Below are positions 25,297-32,892 of a stretch of DNA of 64,000 nucleotides, in pieces (position 1 is the stretch's first letter; each line of letters begins with the position of its first letter). Under the pieces are notes generated by a model. That model saw only the letters and a program-made list of their open reading frames with translations, had not been told where the DNA came from and searched no databases. Made by a program: the position numbers and the translations under genes. The stretch is from positions 1 to 64,000 of the forward strand of contig VXSP01000009.1 of the NCBI GenBank assembly GCA_009837885.1, read 5' to 3'. Source of the stretch: Holophagales bacterium. Its GTDB lineage: Bacteria; Acidobacteriota; Thermoanaerobaculia; Multivoradales; Multivoraceae.

Positions 25297-28200
25297 GTGT
25301 CCGCCTGGCGTGATCTGGGCCGTCGCATTCGTCGCGGCCGCGACTACCGCGAGTTGGCGGATACCGAGAGGGCGGCGGTCGTCGGTCTGCCGGTGCGGGC
25401 TTCCGCGGTGGTGTTCGAACTGCTGGCGGAGGACCGCGATGGGCCGCAACTCGTCGTCGTGCCTAGCGAAAGCGAGGTCCTGGCCTGGACCGAGGCGGCG
25501 GCGCTGCTGCGCGGGCCGAACCGGGCCCGGCTCATTCCCTTCCCGTCGCCGGCGCTGACCCCCTACCAGCAGGCGGAGGCGTCGCTGCTGGTGCGCGCCC
25601 AGGAGAGCACCGCCTACGATGCCCTGCTCGGGGCTCCGAGAGTCACGGTGGTCTGTACGCCGCGGGCCCTGTTTCACCGTCTGGCACTGCCGGACGCGTT
25701 CCTCGGATCGGTGGTCGAACTCGAGGTCGGCGGTCAGGCCGCGCCGGAGGACCTGTTGCCCCGTCTGCTCGCCCACGGCTACCGGCGGAGCGACCTCGTG
25801 GCGGCGGTCGGCGCGGTGGCGCAACGCGGCGGCGTGTTCGATCTCTTCGCGCCCGGCGAACCCCGACCGGCGCGTCTCGACCTGTTCGGCGACACGGTCG
25901 AGAGCATTCACCGCTTCGATCCGTCCACCCAGCGTTCCGAAGAGCCGATCGAGTCTCTGCGGATCCGGCCCCTCACGCCCTTCGTCGCCGGGCCGGAACG
26001 AGCGGCCGCCCTGTCGGCGCTGCTGCTGGAAGAACGGGGCGGCGACCTGTCCGACCGGTCCCGGGCCCAGTTGGAGGAGATGGCGGCGGGAGAACCCTTC
26101 GACGGCTGGGAGAAGTACCTGCCCCTGCTCGAAGCGAGCACGAGCCTCGGCGAGGTGATGGCGGTTGCTCCGGTGGTCGTGGTCGATCCCGAGCGGGTGA
26201 GGGGCGAGGTCGAACAGCACGCCGGGCTGTTGTGGGAGGAGTACGGCCGGCGTTCCGACGACGGCGAAATCGCGGCCGAGCCGGAGCGGCTGACGGTGCC
26301 GGCGGATCAGGTGATGGAACTCGTCGAGCGGGCGGAGTTCCGGGTCGGCGGAACGCTTGATCCTGCTTCGGGAGGCCGGCGCGTCCGGGTCGACTTCGGC
26401 GCGGTCGAGACGGACGTGCTGGTCGATCAGCTTCCCCGTTTCCCGCGCGAGGTGGAGACGGCCGCCGCGCGCGGCGAAGACCTCTGGCTGGTGGCGCGCT
26501 CCGAACGGCACGAGGCGCTCCGCCAGACGCTGGGCCCTCGCGAGATCGACTGGGACGGCGGCGCGGTGCGCCTCGTCGACGGCGAGCTGGCTCGGGGATT
26601 CCGGCTGCCGAACGCGGGTCTGGTGCTCTATGGCGAGGGTCAACTCTTCCGCCAGAGGCTCGCCACGCGGCGTCGTCGCCGGATGGGTCCCTTCGTCTCC
26701 GGCCTGCGCGACCTGCGCGTCGGTGAGTTCGTGGTCCACGAAGATCACGGCATCGGTCAGTTCCTGGGGCTCAAGACCCTCGACGGTCCGTCCGGCGAGG
26801 GACCGGCGGTTACCGGCGACCCGCTCCGGCCGCGGCAGGCGCGCGCGGTCGAGGTGATGGAACTTCTCTACTCGTCGGGGAGGACCCTGCTCCTGCCGCT
26901 GACCCGCCTGGACGAGATCGAGCGCTACAGCGGCATCGACGGCATCGCGCCCCGGCTCGACCAGTTGGGCGGCAGCAGTTGGGCGAAGAAGAAGAGCCGG
27001 ATCCGGCGCAGTCTCAAGGCGATCGCCACCGACCTCCTGAAGCTCTACGCCGAGCGCCGGCTGGCGCAGGCCGTGCCCATGGACGCGGACAGCGACCGGC
27101 AGCTCCAGTTCGAGAGCGCCTTCCCCTACGAGGAAACGCCCGATCAACTGGAAGCGGTGCGGACGATCAAGGAGGATCTCGCCCGGGACCAGCCGATGGA
27201 CCGCCTGCTGTGCGGCGACGTCGGCTTCGGCAAGACGGAAGTGGCGATGCGGGCGGCGTTCAAGGCGGTCGACAACGGGCTTCAGGTCGCGGTTCTGGCG
27301 CCGACCACGATCCTCGCCGACCAGCACCTGCGCACCTTCCGGCGGCGCTTCCAGGGCTTCGACGTCGAGATCGAGATGGTGTCCCGGTTCCGGTCGGCTG
27401 CCGAGATTCGGGCGATCCGGGCCCGGCTCGCCGAAGGGCGGATTCACGTCCTGATCGGCACGCACCGGTTGCTCAGCCGGGACATCGACATGCCGTGCCT
27501 CGGTCTGGTAGTGATCGACGAGGAGCAGCGCTTCGGTGTCGCCCAGAAGGAACGGTTGCGCGAACTCCGGCGCAACATCCACGTGCTCGCGATGTCCGCG
27601 ACGCCGGTGCCACGCACCCTGCAACTATCCCTCGCCGGCGTGAGGGACCTGTCTCTCATCGAGTCGCCGCCACGCGACCGGATGGCGGTCGAGACCCGCA
27701 TCCTGCCGTTCTCGGGCGACCTCGTGCGCGAGGCGATCGAGTTCGAAGTCGAGCGCGGCGGCCAGGTGTTCTACGTCTACAACCGGGTCGAGGACATCGA
27801 GGGGATCCTCCGCTACCTGCGCGAGCTGGTCCCCGGACTCAGGATCACCGTCGGCCACGGGCAGATGGAAGAGGCGGAGCTGAGCCGGCGCATGCGCGCC
27901 TTCACAGCGGGCGAGTACGACCTGCTGCTCGCGACGACGATCATCGAGAACGGCATCGACATCCCGAACGTGAACACGATGCTCGTGCACCGCGCCGACC
28001 GGTTCGGCCTGGCCCAGCTCTACCAGTTGCGGGGCCGGGTGGGCCGCAGCGATCAGCTTGGCTACTGCTATCTGCTGGCGCCGCCGGATACCGTGCTGTC
28101 GGAAGAGGCGCGCAAGCGGCTCGTGGCGATCCGCGAGTTCACGGAGCTCGGGGCGGGTTTCCGGATTGCTGCCCGCGACCTGGAGATCCGGGGCGCGGGT

Positions 28201-28776
28201 AACCTGCTCGGCGCCGAGCAGAGCGGTCACATAGCGGAGGTCGGAATCGAGACCTACATGAAGATGCTGGAACATGCGATCGCCGAACTGCGCGGCGAGG
28301 CGCCGTCGGAGGTTCCGTCCGCGTCGATCAGCCTGCCCGCGGCCATGTCGATCCCGGAGGACTACATCGGCGAGATCTCGCTCCGGCTGGAGATCTACCG
28401 TCGCCTGGCGGACGCCGCGGAGGATCCGGCGATGCTGCTCGCCGAACTTCGCGACCGCTTCGGTCCGCCGCCCGAGCCCGTCCACACCCTGATCCAGGGC
28501 GCCGAACTCAAGCGGATCGCCGAGGGTGTCGGCGTCCAGGCGATCGCCCACCGCAACGACCGGCTGACGATCCGGCTGCGCCGCGACGCGAACGTCGACG
28601 TCGAGCGCTTGATCCGCTTCGTGTCCGAACGGGAGGGCGCCGCCTTCGCGCCGGACGGCGTGCTGACCCTGCGGAACGTCCCGGGACGGGAGTCGATGGA
28701 GATCTCGCTCCAACTGCTCGAGCTTCTGTCGGGCGAAGCGCAGCCGCGACTGGGTGGCGCGGAGACGGTCCATTGA
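25297..28776 (+). CDS. mfd: Transcription-repair coupling factor Mfd
   Basis: 1159 aa, full length. Domains in order: a degenerate UvrB-like module (about 1-350), the RNA-polymerase interaction domain with FVVHEDHGIGQFLGL (about 480), the RecG-like translocase with Walker A LCGDVGFGKTEVAMRAAF, DEEQ box VVIDEEQRFGV, ATPVPRTL motif III and QLRGRVGRSDQLGYCY motif VI, then the C-terminal TRCF domain. It removes stalled RNA polymerase at lesions and recruits UvrA. GTG start; the stop overlaps the next gene (TTGA). Confidence 0.97.
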   Translation: MSAWRDLGRRIRRGRDYRELADTERAAVVGLPVRASAVVFELLAEDRDGPQLVVVPSESEVLAWTEAAALLRGPNRARLIPFPSPALTPYQQAEASLLVRAQESTAYDALLGAPRVTVVCTPRALFHRLALPDAFLGSVVELEVGGQAAPEDLLPRLLAHGYRRSDLVAAVGAVAQRGGVFDLFAPGEPRPARLDLFGDTVESIHRFDPSTQRSEEPIESLRIRPLTPFVAGPERAAALSALLLEERGGDLSDRSRAQLEEMAAGEPFDGWEKYLPLLEASTSLGEVMAVAPVVVVDPERVRGEVEQHAGLLWEEYGRRSDDGEIAAEPERLTVPADQVMELVERAEFRVGGTLDPASGGRRVRVDFGAVETDVLVDQLPRFPREVETAAARGEDLWLVARSERHEALRQTLGPREIDWDGGAVRLVDGELARGFRLPNAGLVLYGEGQLFRQRLATRRRRRMGPFVSGLRDLRVGEFVVHEDHGIGQFLGLKTLDGPSGEGPAVTGDPLRPRQARAVEVMELLYSSGRTLLLPLTRLDEIERYSGIDGIAPRLDQLGGSSWAKKKSRIRRSLKAIATDLLKLYAERRLAQAVPMDADSDRQLQFESAFPYEETPDQLEAVRTIKEDLARDQPMDRLLCGDVGFGKTEVAMRAAFKAVDNGLQVAVLAPTTILADQHLRTFRRRFQGFDVEIEMVSRFRSAAEIRAIRARLAEGRIHVLIGTHRLLSRDIDMPCLGLVVIDEEQRFGVAQKERLRELRRNIHVLAMSATPVPRTLQLSLAGVRDLSLIESPPRDRMAVETRILPFSGDLVREAIEFEVERGGQVFYVYNRVEDIEGILRYLRELVPGLRITVGHGQMEEAELSRRMRAFTAGEYDLLLATTIIENGIDIPNVNTMLVHRADRFGLAQLYQLRGRVGRSDQLGYCYLLAPPDTVLSEEARKRLVAIREFTELGAGFRIAARDLEIRGAGNLLGAEQSGHIAEVGIETYMKMLEHAIAELRGEAPSEVPSASISLPAAMSIPEDYIGEISLRLEIYRRLADAAEDPAMLLAELRDRFGPPPEPVHTLIQGAELKRIAEGVGVQAIAHRNDRLTIRLRRDANVDVERLIRFVSEREGAAFAPDGVLTLRNVPGRESMEISLQLLELLSGEAQPRLGGAETVH

Positions 28777-29663
28777 GTGCGTTGCGCGGGTCTTCCGACC
28801 CTCTGCCGCCGCAGGCGGCCAGAGAGACGCGCCGGCCGCAAGGCCGGCCCCGCTTTGCCGGGCTGTTGGCAGTCCTGGGTTTGGCCTGTGCTGGCAGTCT
28901 CCCGGAGGGAGTCGTCGTGCGAATCGGCGGCGAGGAGAAGAGCTACGAGGACTTCGACCGCTACGTGCTGAGAGTCCTCGACGTCGACGCCTCCCGGTCG
29001 AGCAGCGCAGTGCTGTCAAGGCTGTTCGAGCGGTTCGTCGACGACGAGCTCCTGTTGCGCTGGGCCCGGGACCGGGGATTCGCGGACGAGGCGGCGACCT
29101 CGCACGAGGCCGCCGCCGCGGTGCTCGAGGCTTCGCCGCCCGACATCTCGTCCACCGATGTCGAGCGCTACTACGCGGAGCACCGGAGCGACTACCAGCG
29201 GCCCGCCCGGGCGCGTCTGCGCCAGATCCTGGCGGAGGATCGCGCCAGCGCGGAGCTGGCGCTGGCCGAACTCGAAGCCGGAGTCGACTTCGGCGAAGTG
29301 GCGCGGATCCGTTCGATCGGACCGAGCGCTCAGGACGGCGGCTTCCAAGGCGAACTGTCGCGGGAGGACCTGCCCGGAGCCCTTGCCGACGTCGTCTTCG
29401 CCCTCGACGAAGGAGAGTGGAGCGCACTGCTGGAAGCGGACTACGGATTCCGCATCTTCCAGGTCGAGCGCTTCCTGCCGGACGAGACGCTGTCGCTCCA
29501 GGCCGCCGCGCCTTCCATTCGGTCCCGGCTGGTCGCGGAACGGAGCGAGGCGCTGATTCGGCAGGCGATAGAAGAGGCGAGGGGGGAATACAATCTGCGG
29601 GTTGCGGTTTCACGATTACCGTTCGAGTACAGCGGCCCCTACAGCGAACCCGCAGCCGAGTGA
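28773..29663 (+). CDS. PpiC-type peptidyl-prolyl isomerase lipoprotein
   Basis: 296 aa. After an unusual arginine-rich n-region (residues 5-26, encoded by a palindromic element) comes a hydrophobic run with lipobox (LLAVLGLACAG). Residues 40-140 form a SurA/PrsA-like helical domain, and 145-250 a parvulin domain (RARLRQILAEDRASAELAL; SAQDGGFQGELSREDLP; EADYGFRIFQVERF). The predicted role is folding of periplasmic or outer-membrane proteins. TTG start overlapping the mfd stop. Starts downstream of the element would remove the basic n-region. Confidence 0.88.
   Translation: MSALRGSSDPLPPQAARETRRPQGRPRFAGLLAVLGLACAGSLPEGVVVRIGGEEKSYEDFDRYVLRVLDVDASRSSSAVLSRLFERFVDDELLLRWARDRGFADEAATSHEAAAAVLEASPPDISSTDVERYYAEHRSDYQRPARARLRQILAEDRASAELALAELEAGVDFGEVARIRSIGPSAQDGGFQGELSREDLPGALADVVFALDEGEWSALLEADYGFRIFQVERFLPDETLSLQAAAPSIRSRLVAERSEALIRQAIEEARGEYNLRVAVSRLPFEYSGPYSEPAAE
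28785..28850. repeat. Dispersed palindromic element, copy 6 (three hairpins), inside a lipoprotein reading frame
   Basis: In order: CGGGTC-TTCC-GACCC (from 28787), GCCGCC-GCA-GGCGGC (28805-28819), spacer with AGAGAGACGC, then GCCGGCC-GCAA-GGCCGGC (28831-28848). Read on the minus strand the spacer is GCGTCTCTCT, matching the copy-3 spacer. No GCGCACC tail is seen. It encodes residues 5-26 of the PpiC lipoprotein, starting RGSSDP, the same hexapeptide coded by copy 1. Confidence 0.75.
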
Positions 29664-29673
29664 GGAAGACGAC

Positions 29674-30834
29674 ATGAGCCGAGAATCCCTTCGCCGTCGC
29701 CGTGCCGACTTGCGATTGGCGGCCCTGGCGACGCTGGTCGCCGCGCTGGTTGCGCTCCCGGCGGCCGCGCAGTCGGAGCCGGGCGCGGAGAACCGCGTCG
29801 TCCTGCGGGTCAACGACCGGATCGTGACCCTGTACGAGTATCAGAGGGCGGTTGCCGTGCAGATACGCGACATCCGGAACGCCCCGGGCCTTACCGATCT
29901 GCGACGTCAGGAGCTGCTGGGCGAGGTCGGCCGGATGATCATGAAGGCGCTGTTCGAGGAGCAGTTGATCCTCTCCCGGGCCGACCAGCTCGCAGTGGCC
30001 GTTGACGAGAGCGATGTCGAGGAGCAGATCCGGGCGATGTGGGAGCGGGCCGGCATTGAGAATGAGGAGCAGTTCCAGGATGCCCTCGCCCAGCAGGGCA
30101 TGCGCGAGCAGGACTTCCGCGACCAGATGCGCAAGCAGTTGCGGTCCAACATCGTGCGCGGCCGCGAGGTCGCGCCGCGGATCGACCTGGCGGACGAGGA
30201 TCTGCGCCGGTTCTACCGCGACAACCAGGAGCGTTTCGCGATCTCCGAGAGGGGCCGCTTCGAAGAAGTGGTGATTCTCGAAGGCGTCGTTCCCGCGGAC
30301 CGGATGGCGCCGCTGGCGTCGCTGGCGCGGACCCGGCTGGTAGCCGGTGAAGCGGCCACGGACGTGGCGGAAGGTCTTGGCGAGGGATCAACCGCCGTCG
30401 ACGTCGGCTGGGTCACGCCGGGCGACCTGGCGCCGGCGCTGGATGCCGTTGCCTGGGACCTGCAATCCGGCGACGTGGCGGAAGCCGTCCCGGCGCGTGG
30501 CGGTCTCCACGTGCTGAAGATGCTCGAGCGCGAACCCGCTTCGGTCCAGCCGTTCGAGGACGTGCGCGATGCGATCGAGCGGGAGGAACGGGGCCGTCTC
30601 TTCGACGAGGAGTACGTTCTTTACATGGAAGAACTCGCCGAGGCCGCCTACATCGTCGAGCGCCTGCCGGAGGAAGCGGTGGGCTACCGGCCGGTCGCGG
30701 CGCCGTCGCTCGATGCCGACGCCCTCGGGCTGCTCAGCCGCTTCGGGCCCGATGCGAGCGTTCAGCCCGATGCGGGTGCCCAGGACGCGGAAGAGCCTGC
30801 GGCCGAAGAGACCGGCGACGGTCCCGACGCGTAG
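29674..30834 (+). CDS. SurA/PpiC-like periplasmic chaperone-isomerase
   Basis: 386 aa. Signal peptide (LVAALVALPAAAQ), then a SurA N-terminal domain (NRVVLRVNDRIVTLYEYQRA, LFEEQLILSRADQLAVAVDE, QFQDALAQQGMREQDFRDQMRKQL). One parvulin-like domain follows (VVILEGVVPADR, VDVGWVTPGDLAPALDAVAWDLQSGDVAEAV, GGLHVLKMLER), and an acidic Ala/Glu-rich tail. It escorts outer-membrane proteins through the periplasm, in keeping with its LptD and TonB-receptor clients elsewhere in the window. ATG start preceded by GAGGAAG, 10 bases after the previous gene. Confidence 0.9.
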   Translation: MSRESLRRRRADLRLAALATLVAALVALPAAAQSEPGAENRVVLRVNDRIVTLYEYQRAVAVQIRDIRNAPGLTDLRRQELLGEVGRMIMKALFEEQLILSRADQLAVAVDESDVEEQIRAMWERAGIENEEQFQDALAQQGMREQDFRDQMRKQLRSNIVRGREVAPRIDLADEDLRRFYRDNQERFAISERGRFEEVVILEGVVPADRMAPLASLARTRLVAGEAATDVAEGLGEGSTAVDVGWVTPGDLAPALDAVAWDLQSGDVAEAVPARGGLHVLKMLEREPASVQPFEDVRDAIEREERGRLFDEEYVLYMEELAEAAYIVERLPEEAVGYRPVAAPSLDADALGLLSRFGPDASVQPDAGAQDAEEPAAEETGDGPDA

Positions 30835-30923
30835 GCAGCCGGCGGCGGAAGATCGCGCTAGGGCTGCCGAGATCGCACTACAGCGGCGCGAGTCACGCCG
30901 CGTTCCAGCGCTTCGTTGTCGAG

Positions 30924-30958
30924 TGGAGCAGAGTGGCCTGAAGTAGACAAGAATGGCC
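30924..30958 (+). promoter_or_regulatory. Candidate MraZ operator: four boxes at 10-bp spacing
   Basis: TGGAG (30924), TGGCC (30934), TAGAC (30944) and TGGCC (30954) start exactly 10 bases apart. Characterised MraZ proteins bind TGGGN repeats separated by 5 bases upstream of mraZ, which gives the same 10-base period. The array overlaps the predicted -35, fitting autorepression of the dcw cluster. The box sequence deviates from TGGGN (third/fourth G not kept), so this is a proposal. Confidence 0.55.
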
Positions 30959-30973
30959 TAACGGTGCTAGTGT
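30944..30973 (+). promoter_or_regulatory. Probable dcw-cluster promoter (Pmra)
   Basis: -35 TAGACA (30944-30949, one change from consensus), 18-base spacer, weak -10 TAGTGT (30968-30973). The transcript would start about 55 bases before mraZ and include the stem-loop at 30987-31017. Confidence 0.4.
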
Positions 30974-30986
30974 TCCGCCTCTGAGC

Positions 30987-31017
30987 GTCAGTTTGTGGGC
31001 AAGTCCGCCCACCTGAC
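30987..31017 (+). ncRNA. 5' UTR stem-loop before mraZ
   Basis: GTCAG, then a TTT bulge, then GTGGGC-AAGTCC-GCCCAC and CTGAC: an 11-bp stem with one bulge, ending 16 bases before the mraZ ATG. It is too far from a T run to be a terminator. It may affect leader stability or translation of mraZ. Confidence 0.45.
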
Positions 31018-31033
31018 TCTCGGGGCGTGAGCG

Positions 31034-31504
31034 ATGTTTCGAGGGCATGCAGAGGCCAAGATCGACGCCAAGGGCCGACTCAAGGTGCCGAGCGTCTTCC
31101 TCCGCCCGCTCCAGGAGCGGTACGGCCCGGACATCTTCACCACGTCGCTGCGTGGCGACTGCGCGTGGATCTACCCGCTCCGGATCTGGGAACAGGTGGA
31201 GGAGAACTACGGGAGGCTGCCCGGCTCCAACACGCGCTTGCGCGACTACCTGCGGCGGACCAGCTACTTCGGCCAGCAGAGTCGACTCGATTCCCAGGGC
31301 CGGCTGATGGTCCCGGGCCGGCTTCGAAAGTGGGCGGGCATCGATGGGGAAGTCGTCCTCTTCGGCAAGCGGGACCACCTGGAGGTCTGGAACCTCAAGC
31401 GAATCGAGGAGGAGATCGAGGCCAACCCGTTCACGGACGAGGACCTCGACGCACTGACGAGGGACCTGGCCGCGCTCGATGCCAACGGGAGCAGGGACGG
31501 CTAG
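31034..31504 (+). CDS. mraZ: Transcriptional regulator MraZ
   Basis: 156 aa, two SpoVT/AbrB-like half-domains. N-terminal MFRGHAEAKIDAKGRLKVP, with the second copy SRLDSQGRLMVPGRLRKWAGI near residue 85; the DxxGR motif is in both. The C-terminal helix IEANPFTDEDLDALT is slightly longer than in E. coli. It forms a ring that binds repeats in front of its own operon. First gene of the dcw cluster. Confidence 0.97.
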   Translation: MFRGHAEAKIDAKGRLKVPSVFLRPLQERYGPDIFTTSLRGDCAWIYPLRIWEQVEENYGRLPGSNTRLRDYLRRTSYFGQQSRLDSQGRLMVPGRLRKWAGIDGEVVLFGKRDHLEVWNLKRIEEEIEANPFTDEDLDALTRDLAALDANGSRDG

Positions 31505-31508
31505 CGAT

Positions 31509-32480
31509 GTGGGCGAACCAACCGTCTCCCACCTGCCCGTCCTGGTTGACGAGGTGCTGCGGCTACTCGAGCCCGAACGGGGCGGCTGGTTCGTCGACTG
31601 CACGGTCGGGTTGGGCGGCCACGCGGCCGAGGTGCTTCGGCGTCACCCGGCGACCTCGGTCCTGGGCATCGACCGGGACACCGAGGCCCTGGAACACGCC
31701 TCGATCCGGCTGCGCGAGTTCGGCCCGAGGGTCCGCCTCGTCCACGGCGACTTCGGGTCGCTCCGGGAGGTCGTGGCGGAAGCGGGAATCGGGAAGCCGG
31801 CGGGAATCCTCGCCGACCTTGGTGTTTCGTCGCTCCAGCTGGACCGGCCGGAACGCGGCTTCAGTTTCATGCGGTCCGGGCCGCTCGACATGCGGATGGA
31901 CCAATCGCCTGGATCGGCAACGAGGACTGCGAGGGACGTCGTGAATCTGGAACCCCAGAACGTGTTGGAGACCGTGCTGCGCGACTACGGCGAGGAACGG
32001 CAGGCCCGCAGGATCGCGCGGGCGATCGTCGAGCGCCGCCGCCACGAGCCGATCGAGACCACGGACGACCTGCGCGATCTGGTTCACGAGGCGGTCGGCG
32101 CCTCGCGGGTGCGGCGCGGTCGCGCCTTGCGGGCCGGGGCCCGATCGATCGATGCAGCGACGAGGACCTTCCAGGCGCTCCGCATCGCCGTGAACGAGGA
32201 GCTGTCCGGGCTCGGAGCAACGCTCGAACAGGCGATGAAGCTGCTCGACCGGGACGGTCGGCTGGTGGTCATTTCGTACCACAGTCTGGAAGACCGGATC
32301 GTGAAGCACCGCCTGCGCGCGAGCGCCGTGGGCGAAGTGGATCCGATCACAGGCCGGCCTCGCACCGAGACCCGTCTGATCGAGCTGATGACCCGGAAGC
32401 CGATCCGGCCCGAGCCGAGCGAGGTGGAGTACAACCCGAGGTCGCGGTCCGCCCGGTTGCGGGCGGCGAGGCGCCTCTAG
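31509..32480 (+). CDS. rsmH: 16S rRNA (cytosine1402-N4)-methyltransferase RsmH (MraW)
   Basis: 323 aa. N-terminal HLPVLVDEVLRLLEPERGG, SAM-binding VDCTVGLGGHAAEVLRR, GILADLGVSSLQLDRPERGFSF, and the C-terminal IISYHSLEDRIVKH-type segment and SRSARLRAARRL. I chose GTG 31509, four bases after the mraZ stop with GGGA upstream. ATG 31479, overlapping mraZ by 26 bases, would add ten residues with no family similarity. Confidence 0.95.
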   Translation: MGEPTVSHLPVLVDEVLRLLEPERGGWFVDCTVGLGGHAAEVLRRHPATSVLGIDRDTEALEHASIRLREFGPRVRLVHGDFGSLREVVAEAGIGKPAGILADLGVSSLQLDRPERGFSFMRSGPLDMRMDQSPGSATRTARDVVNLEPQNVLETVLRDYGEERQARRIARAIVERRRHEPIETTDDLRDLVHEAVGASRVRRGRALRAGARSIDAATRTFQALRIAVNEELSGLGATLEQAMKLLDRDGRLVVISYHSLEDRIVKHRLRASAVGEVDPITGRPRTETRLIELMTRKPIRPEPSEVEYNPRSRSARLRAARRL

Positions 32481-32505
32481 CGCCTGGGTTCAGGGAACCG
32501 GGACG

Positions 32506-32892
32506 GTGAAGACCGGCTACAGCGTCAGCAAGGAGGTCGCGAATCCCTTTCTGGTGCGCCAACGGGATCCCGGTCGCCTGCGCGGTCTCTGGCCGGTGTT
32601 CGCGATCCTCCTGCCGTTCGCGGCGGCCGTGTTCGCGTACACCTGGGTGCACGAACAGGGACTCGAGGCTGGCTACCGCATCGAGGAACTCGAGCGGAGC
32701 CTGGAGGAACTGCGGCAGCAGGAGCTTCGCCTCGAGTTGGAGGCCACCAGGCTCAGCCGGCCGGAGCGGCTCTCGGCACTCGCTCTGGAAGAGCTCGGGA
32801 TGGCGCCGCCGACGCTGGACCAGATGGTCTTCCTGAGCTCTGAGAGCGTGTCCCTCGTCGAGGCCGGCGCTGCCGCGGGGGCGACGCCGTGA
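32506..32892 (+). CDS. ftsL: Cell division protein FtsL
   Basis: 128 aa. Basic cytoplasmic start, one membrane helix (VFAILLPFAAAVFAYTWV, about residues 30-47), then a leucine-zipper-like coiled coil (YRIEELERSLEELRQQELRLELEATRLSRPERL) and ALEELGMAPP. Identified mainly by topology and position between rsmH and ftsI, as FtsL sequences diverge. Partner of FtsB and FtsQ in activating septal peptidoglycan synthesis. GTG start. Confidence 0.88.
   Translation: MKTGYSVSKEVANPFLVRQRDPGRLRGLWPVFAILLPFAAAVFAYTWVHEQGLEAGYRIEELERSLEELRQQELRLELEATRLSRPERLSALALEELGMAPPTLDQMVFLSSESVSLVEAGAAAGATP

Noticed and set aside
25075..27624. 849-codon minus-strand frame antisense to ftsB and mfd
   Set aside because: Mfd motifs are intact on the plus strand; the antisense product is low-complexity and has no family similarity.
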